Of a stretch of 64,000 nt of DNA, positions 58,140 to 64,000 are shown one piece after another. Position numbers and translations under genes: made by a program. The notes beneath the pieces are model-generated. The model was given only the letters and a program-made list of their open reading frames with translations, was not told the origin of the DNA and searched no databases. Origin of the DNA: Lutjanus erythropterus. Lineage: Eukaryota; Chordata; Actinopteri; Lutjaniformes; Lutjanidae. Location of the stretch: assembly GCA_020091685.1 (NCBI GenBank), contig CM034604.1, forward strand, positions 837,828 to 901,827. The letters are read 5' to 3'. Within the stretch, counting starts at the first letter, position 1. Every line of letters starts with the position of its first letter.

Positions 58140-58450
58140 AAAAGGAAACAAGACTGTGGACCCAAAAAATGCAGACAGTGAAGCAGGAACATTTCAAATG
58201 CATTTGATAAAAAAATTTAAATAAACAAAAAGCTTACGTAAAGGCAGTCAGTTCAAAAGTCCAGCACAGGAAAGCAAGATCAGGAGTACAGAGTATGACA
58301 CACAGGGTGACGACAAACTGACACACAGACACACAAGAACTAAATAGACTAACAACTAATCAGACACAGGTGGAATGAATGAGGGAGGACCAGGACTACA
58401 AAATAAAAATAATAAAATAATTAACAAAAAAACCCAAACCATGACAAAAA
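58140..58450 (-). mobile_element. Possible degraded LTR
   Basis: 'actgtggacccaaaaaatgc', then 'cagacacaggtgg' and 'ccaaaccatgaca', resembles a fish gypsy LTR read backwards, similar in plan to the better-defined one at 58656. Its start is unclear and no duplication was found. Confidence 0.35.
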
Positions 58451-58612
58451 ATGCAATCCAGGAAATCCAGTTTAAGGAACAAATACAGTATATTGATCTG
58501 CAGTTTGGTAGGTGTATTTGACCCCCACTCCTCACCTCTGGATAAAAAAATATAATAAAAGAAATTAATACAGTAACTTCATATGAGTGGGCTTCTACAT
58601 GCACACCTTTAA

Positions 58613-59642
58613 AGGTCCAGTGTGTAAGATCTACTGGCAGGATATGGAATATAACTGTCACAACCGAACTAGGACTGAACCCAAATGCACGACTCTAGAG
58701 ACGAGGTTCAAATATACAATCTTTTAATAACAAAGTATCAAAGGAAAATCACTCAATCGAGGAAGATCTCAAACTAACAAAAAACACTCTGATGAGGAAA
58801 AAATACTATAAACACAGAAGAAATCAAAATCACTCTTTCGAGGAAAATAGCTATGGCTGAGAAAAATAACAAGACAAAGTATCAAAATAACATAAGGCAA
58901 GTCTAAGGCAAAACAAAGTATCAAAGAATACGAAACCTGAATTGACAAGAGTTGTGGAGTAAACAGGCGTGGGTTCTCTGGCACACAAGACAAGACGAAC
59001 TGGCACAGGACAAAGGGAAACACAGACTATATACCCACACACATGAGGTAATGGGAAACAGGTGGAAACAATCAGGGCAGGGCAGGCAATCAGACCAGTG
59101 GGATCACACAAGGGGGAAGGAGCAAGTTACCTGAAACGAGAGGAGAGTTAGGTGTCAAAATAAAACAGGAAGCCACTAGACAACATAGACACAAGACAAA
59201 AACTAAACATAACTTATCCTGACTTCTTGGACATGACAATAACATTCATAAGTATGCTTTCATTGGTGTATAATCACCTGAAAATAAAAATCATTGTGTT
59301 TTCATTACCTTAGAATGAGCCCTTTGTATCTGCAGTGGGAGGGACTCCTTTTTCCATGGAAGATGCCATGTTGCACCATCATGTTTCTACAGTAGCCCAG
59401 AAAGGACAAACCAAACACTGGTTTGAGATATGGAGTTTTGCATTTTTCGTGAGTTTCACAGTCACCATGGATTCTCCTACACACTTGGAAGGGGAGGGTG
59501 AGGTGAGTGGTATTCAGCTGATGACCGAGATGCTTTGGCTTCACTTCTGGGGAGTTGTGATCTTGTCCATTTCTAATACATGACATTAGTTGCAATCTAC
59601 AAGCTCACCGCTAGATGCTGCTAAATCACACACACTGGTCCT
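58613..59642. mobile_element. TTAA-type MITE, with a nested solo LTR
   Basis: The left end 'aggtccagtgtgtaagat' and right end 'acacactggtcct' are inverted repeats, flanked by TTAA at 58609-58612 and 59643-59646. Without the nested LTR the MITE is about 440 bp. A truncated relative sits at 22015-22211. No coding capacity. Confidence 0.8.
58656..59238 (-). mobile_element. Solo LTR with perfect 5-bp target duplication
   Basis: The segment begins TGTCA and ends TGACA, the inverted ends of a Ty3/gypsy-type LTR, and is flanked by ATAAC on both sides (58651-58655 and 59239-59243). Sequence order ('gaactaggactgaacccaaa' near the left) suggests minus orientation. No internal coding region is present, so the body was lost by recombination between LTRs. 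It interrupts the TTAA MITE and is therefore younger than it. Confidence 0.88.
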
Positions 59643-59646
59643 TTAA

Positions 59647-60258
59647 AAGGGAGACAGAAAAGGAACATTCCCTGTAGGATTAAGTGTCACACAAGAATGA
59701 AAACTGACAAAATAAAACCTCTCCAAAAATATAAATAGACACCTGTATCAGACGTTCCAGAAAGTTGCAATGTTGTGATTGTAATAATTAATGCAAATTA
59801 AATCCCTCCAATTTTGTCAAGTCACTGCAACATTTCAGCAAATTTGACCAATCATTGTAGCTTCCTGAAAGTTCCAACAATCTTGTCCTCCAAACGTCAT
59901 ATGTGCAATTGTCAATGGACCAACTCAATATTTTATGATTTTATGATTTTATGATAGCATATTTTTATTTTTCTCTTTTGTCATAGGTTCAAAAAAAGAA
60001 CACAAGGTCTTGCACTGTTACTGACATTCATCAATACTCTGTGTGTGTGTGTTTACATTTTATAGTTTTGTGCTGTTTTGATTGAGTTTGAGCAAACAAA
60101 TTCTGCTCCTTTGTGGGACACACTGTTTTTGGTGCAGACACAAACAGATAACAATAAAGATGAATTCTGTATTTTCAGGTATCCTATATCTACATGTTAA
60201 CCCACTGTAATTAATCTATAGAAATAAAGGTCCACACCTGTCTCAGTGTGAAAGCAGG

Positions 60259-60260
<2 letters not shown>
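59647..60260. other. Non-coding DNA
   Basis: AT-rich. AATAAA-like hexamers occur near 60153 and 60221 but no exon is attached to them. Confidence 0.45.

Positions 60261-60342
<82 letters not shown>
60261..60342 (+). repeat. (GT)n microsatellite
   Basis: About 41 uninterrupted units, the longest dinucleotide run of its kind in the window. It begins within 6 bp of the end of the candidate reverse-strand exon. Confidence 0.95.
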
Positions 60343-60343
<1 letters not shown>

Positions 60344-60347
60344 TCAC

Positions 60348-60588
60348 AGCTACAGAGACATTCATCTCCACACTGAATGACTTCTGGTATTCAGTGGGAC
60401 ATTGAAACATCTTTAACTGCTCTGACACAAGCGTGCAGATGCTCGTCTTGGCTCCACACTTGACTTGTATTATGCTGCCTGAACAGCTGGGATCATCACA
60501 GAAAGCCTCCACTTTCACCCAGTTTGACAAACTATTCTGGTGCATAGAACCAGAACATGGCAGCAGAAACGTCTGCTGAGGCTGCACA
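60348..60588 (-). CDS. Candidate internal exon of an unidentified cysteine-rich, probably secreted protein
   Basis: On the minus strand an acceptor 'tttgtgctcag' is followed by 80 open codons and a good donor GTGAGA. The product includes 'VQPQQTFLLPCSGS', 'NWVKVEAFCDDPSCSGSII', 'VKCGAKTSICTLV' and 'MFQCPTEYQKSFSVEMNVSV'. Six cysteines in pairs and a beta-rich, N-glycosylation-prone sequence (NVS) suggest an extracellular domain. I do not recognise the family. Entry is phase 2 and exit phase 0. No companion exon was found within the window. The donor abuts the (GT)n repeat, which reads as CA on this strand, a known type of splicing-regulatory sequence. Confidence 0.4.
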
Positions 60589-60904
60589 CTGAGCACAAAC
60601 ATAACAGGCTACTTGCAAAGCTTGAGACCTCAAAAATAAGATTTCAATAACAAAAAACTGTCTTTGTGTCTTACATTCTGGTGACTTCTAAAAAATGAAA
60701 GCAACAAGCAACTGAAAAGTACAAAGTATACTGCAACAGCATGAATTCTATTTTTTAATTCTCAGCAAAGACTACAGAATAATTTGTCCCTCTAAAGTGA
60801 ACTTAATTTCTGGAATAAACATTCATCAGTTTTCTTTCATTCATTTATTTTTTGCTGTGCTCCTAAAAGAGAACTGACCTGACAGATTTTACAAAATGAA
60901 AGCC

Positions 60905-61065
60905 CCTTTCCTTTCCCTCATGCTGATTGAAGGCTGGGTTTAGTTTTTTAGTCCACAAAACACTGCTGGTGTTGGGGAGATTCTGCAACACTGATTTCCT
61001 ATGAAACCTCAACAGTGTTTTGTGGACTAATAAAATAAACCCGACCCTCAATCAGCAGGGTGAGG
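60905..61065. mobile_element. TTAA-family inverted-repeat element, copy 6 (short, degraded)
   Basis: The two arms meet closely: 'ctcatgctgattgaaggctg' is followed about 120 bp later by the inverse 'cgaccctcaatcagcagggt'. The central spacer and both outer ends are lost. Confidence 0.65.
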
Positions 61066-61075
61066 AGATAATGAG

Positions 61076-63119
61076 GAAGTTAGGAAGTCATGGTTGAGTG
61101 GAGCTACATTGTTGCCTGGGTGGAAACAGTAGACTTGTAAAGGCTTCTACACACTGTACAGTGTGTGTAGAAAAGGTTGTGATAATGAAAAGGAAAAAAA
61201 AGGTGTGAAAGTCTGTATAGTGAGAGAAATGCAGGAGAATTGTGATCGTGGGAGGAAATGGAAAGAGGGAAATGAACGACAGGATTCTCCTGGGTAACTT
61301 GGGAGTTGCTGGAAATGAATCAGTGACTTTAAAGTTTGGATGGAATTCAACATTAATTTTAAGTTTGCAGTAGAAATAGCAGTATTACTAAAATAATCAC
61401 ATAAAATAATAGACACAAAATAGTTTTCCCCGTGCTGTCCAGAAGGTGTTGTCTGTCTACTGTCTGTCTCACTCCATGTGAATGTAGCATAAATCATTAG
61501 TTTCATCATGATACAGTATTGTATCATTTGTTGGGACAACAAAATATTTGCCACAACACGATTTTGATTCGATTCATTTGCCTCGATTGATATTAGACAA
61601 TGTCTTTTTAACACAATCAGTTACATTTATGTCAACTCACAAAAAGCTATTGATTATGATCAAAATACATATTTTTAAACCATAATTCTTATTTAGCTTT
61701 GATAACAAAATTATTTAATGAATTTGTCAAAAAATAGAAAGTTTACCAGTGCTTGAGCATCATTTCTGCCTTTTTTTTTTAAACCAGGAAGTGAGATAAG
61801 TGTCTTTAGGGTATAGCAAACCCCTTTTGTGCCTGATTAAATCATGTTTTTGTAAAAATCTCATGGACATCTGGGACAACATTTTCATGAAAATATATTT
61901 TAGAACAAAGATGACAACAGCATATTTTTAAACCTATGTTATCAGTAGGTATTGTTACTTTTAGGCTGTTTTCTGGCACAGAGCCAGTTTAGAAATTTAA
62001 AAAAATTAAAGCAAGCCAAAACATTTCATAATGTACATATATTTCATATATAAAAACCTTAATTTAAATTTAAACTTTAAGAATAATTTTCTAGTAAAAA
62101 AAAATGGAACTAGAATTTTGGTATTAATATTTTTGGTAGAATATGATTTGTCCCAATTCTCTACAATGGCTGATATAACAAACAAATTACCCAGTTGCCC
62201 CTAGTGTGTTATTCTGGCTTTGCCTCTTAACCTTTACAACTTTGTGGGAGCAAGACATTTCCTCAAAACATGTTATTTGTTGCAGGATGAGGAATGATCC
62301 CCCCTTCCTCCCTCTAATCAATCATATGCTTGTAAGGTTTTAATATAGTGATCCAGTGTTCTCCTGGACTGATCTTTCAGAGCGACGTATCATTCTTTCT
62401 GAGATCTGAATGAGGGTTAAGCCCAAACTTTGCTGGCTGACCCACTAATCTTAGGCCCCAGAGGCCTCTCCCAGCTGCCCAGAGTGACTTTACCTCAGCA
62501 AACCGGGACAGCACAGGGCAGTGAGGGGGTGGGGGGTGCATATGTGGACCATCCTCTCTCCTTGACGACTACATGACAGTCCCACTGCTGGCCCAGAGCA
62601 TCCAGGGCACTTCCAGGTGTCAGCACACTGCACCCTGTCACAGCAGATATTTCACGATGTAACAGTCCGTCTCGTCAGAGCGACCTCCAAAACCTGCACG
62701 TCAGCAGGACGTCTCGTGATGTCACACAGCGTGATGCTGAGATGAGGGCAGCACTGCACAGACACAGCACAACAACAACAAACACTGATCAATCTGTTTG
62801 TTTGTTTGTTTGTTTGCTGTGAGTGTGTCTGATCTCTGAGGTGCCTGTGAGTGCTGTCACAGCTGACACAGGACACTAAACACAAACCCTTAACCTGCAA
62901 CACTATAAGACACAACTCACTGATTCAGATGATTTAAAGCCAAACTATGCCTGGGTGAAAAACCTATCATGATCATGAAGTTCCACATCGGTCGATATCG
63001 ATAATGATTGATCATGTAGGTTGTAACTGATGACATGTTGCGTATTCCAAGGGGTGGAAGTGGCTGAGGTGATAAAACTAGTAAAAATCGCAATATTTTT
63101 TGACCAAATGTCTCAATAC
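61076..63119. other. Non-coding DNA
   Basis: Nothing supported. A (GTTT)n run lies at about 62797-62817. AT-rich segments near 61560-61620 carry scattered 'gattcgattc' motifs without paired ends. Confidence 0.45.
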
Positions 63120-63437
63120 TGTCATATCCTGAAGGCACTTCACTTCCTGCCCCTCTGTGTTTCCCTCCTGTGTGATTGCCTGCCCCACCCTGATTGGGTT
63201 CACCTGTCCCTCATTACCCCTCCTCCCTTGTGTATTTAGTCCTTGTGCCACCCTTTGTCTGTGTCAGTTTGTCTCTTTGTTTGAGAGAGTGTTCTAGCAC
63301 TATAGTTTTTCTACAGATATCCTACGCTTGGACCTGTTCCTGCTTTTTTGTTCCGGTTTTGCCTGCTCTCGTTTGTTCATTAAAGAAACCAGTGATTGAG
63401 TCCAACTTCTGAGTCCTCCTTTTGGCCTGGTGTGACA
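63120..63437 (+). mobile_element. 5' LTR of a Ty3/gypsy-type retrotransposon
   Basis: The segment begins TGTCA and ends TGACA, 318 bp, with a poly(A)-type ATTAAA at about 63379 preceding 'gagtccaacttctgag'. It is followed at once by a primer-site-like sequence and a gag frame, which fixes its orientation and its identity as a 5' LTR. The matching 3' LTR lies beyond the window. Confidence 0.82.
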
Positions 63438-63453
63438 GTACGAACTGACCAGC
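63438..63453 (+). promoter_or_regulatory. Putative primer-binding site of the Ty3/gypsy element
   Basis: 'gtacgaactgacc' directly follows the LTR end, in the place of a tRNA primer site. The matching tRNA was not determined. It is only about 16 nt from LTR to gag ATG, a compact leader as seen in some fish gypsy elements. Confidence 0.5.
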
Positions 63454-64000
63454 ATGGACTCAGCGGACTCTGATCCTGTGCGAGCAGCTCTTCAAGCTCA
63501 GGAGAAGAGGATTCAGCGGCAGGAGGAGCAAATGGCATTGCTGCGCCAGGAAATGAAGCAGATGACGGATTTCCTCGTGGAGAGTTTTCAAAAGTTGCAT
63601 ACTCAACCCAATCCACAGCCCCCTCCCTCTCCTGATCCCATTGCTCCAGCACCTGCTCCTCTACCCCCACCTGCTCCTGCCCTGTCTCCACACCTCTCCA
63701 GGCCAGAGAGATTCAGCGGTGACTCAGGTGACTGTCGGCCATTCCTGGTTCAGTGCAGTCTTCATTTTGAGCTCCAGGCTGTCTCTTTTCCTACGGACCG
63801 GACCAAGGTGGCATATATCATCTCCCATCTCTCCGGCAGAGCTGAGGCTTGGGCGACAGTGGAATGGAACAGGCATTCTCCCATCTGTGAGTCACTGGAA
63901 CTTTTTTCAGAGACTTTTACTAAAATTTTTCAACACACTGCTCCAGGACGGGAGGCGGCCCGAGCTCTCTAAAGTCTGCACCAGGGTAAGAGACGAGTCT
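63454..64000 (+). pseudogene. Ty3/gypsy gag start, with premature stop, cut by window end
   Basis: ATG at 63454 opens 172 codons. Residues about 8-50 form a coiled-coil-like Glu/Gln-rich helix ('QRQEEQMALLRQEMKQ'). Residues about 51-80 are proline-rich ('PPPSPDPIAPAPAPLPPP'). A capsid-type domain begins at 'RPERFSGDSGDCRPFL' and includes 'YIISHLSGRAEAWA'. This order is that of Sushi-type gypsy gag, the same lineage from which the mammalian PEG10/RTL genes came. TAA at 63970-63972 stops the frame, but codons after it ('SLHQGKRRV') still read like gag, so the stop is probably a point mutation or read error. The gag knuckle and pol lie outside the window. Confidence 0.85.

Noticed and set aside
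59305-59595. Open frames on both strands as a coding exon
   Set aside because: They lie inside the TTAA MITE, which is a non-coding repeat.

Overview
The window looks like a teleost fish nuclear chromosome. It is AT-rich, has no operon-like gene packing, contains one spliced vertebrate gene with GT-AG introns, and is otherwise filled with fish-type transposons and dinucleotide microsatellites. No bacterial, phage, organelle or CRISPR features were seen.

Layout. 0-10 kb: non-coding DNA with a hAT MITE, a decayed reverse-strand LINE, a tRNA-type SINE and a larger hAT element; a poly(A) signal near 6.18 kb may end a gene that starts upstream of the window. 10-20.8 kb: the one gene I can name, an amisyn/STXBP6-like gene (probably fish stxbp6l) on the + strand. 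It has a TATA-type promoter, a non-coding first exon and five or six coding exons, with a minisatellite, two LINE pieces and a Tc1 remnant in its introns and a hAT MITE in its presumed 3' UTR. Its first two coding exons are intact, but the last three each carry a frame change, so it is either a pseudogene or lies in sequence with residual indel errors. 21-34 kb: hAT elements with visible 8-bp target duplications, copies of a TTAA-flanked inverted-repeat element, and a few weak exon candidates. 34.5-36.7 kb: a decayed Tc1/mariner copy abutting a pogo/Tigger derivative that keeps only the DNA-binding part of its transposase. 41.9-50.4 kb: a LINE block with a remnant of one family, then two I-like (RNase H-bearing) elements head to head, the + copy nearly full length. 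49.8-54.7 kb: three related copies of an unassigned DNA transposon. 58.6-59.6 kb: a TTAA MITE holding a solo LTR with a perfect 5-bp duplication. 60.3-60.6 kb: a candidate reverse-strand exon of a cysteine-rich protein next to a long GT repeat. 63.1 kb to the end: the 5' LTR and gag start of a Ty3/gypsy element that runs off the window.

The only host gene function that can be argued is SNARE-linked control of exocytosis by the amisyn-like protein. Everything else is mobile DNA or unassigned. I found no convincing novel system. The most useful points are the indel pattern, the head-to-head LINE pair with matching (GAA)n flanks, and the pogo derivative with an isolated DNA-binding domain.
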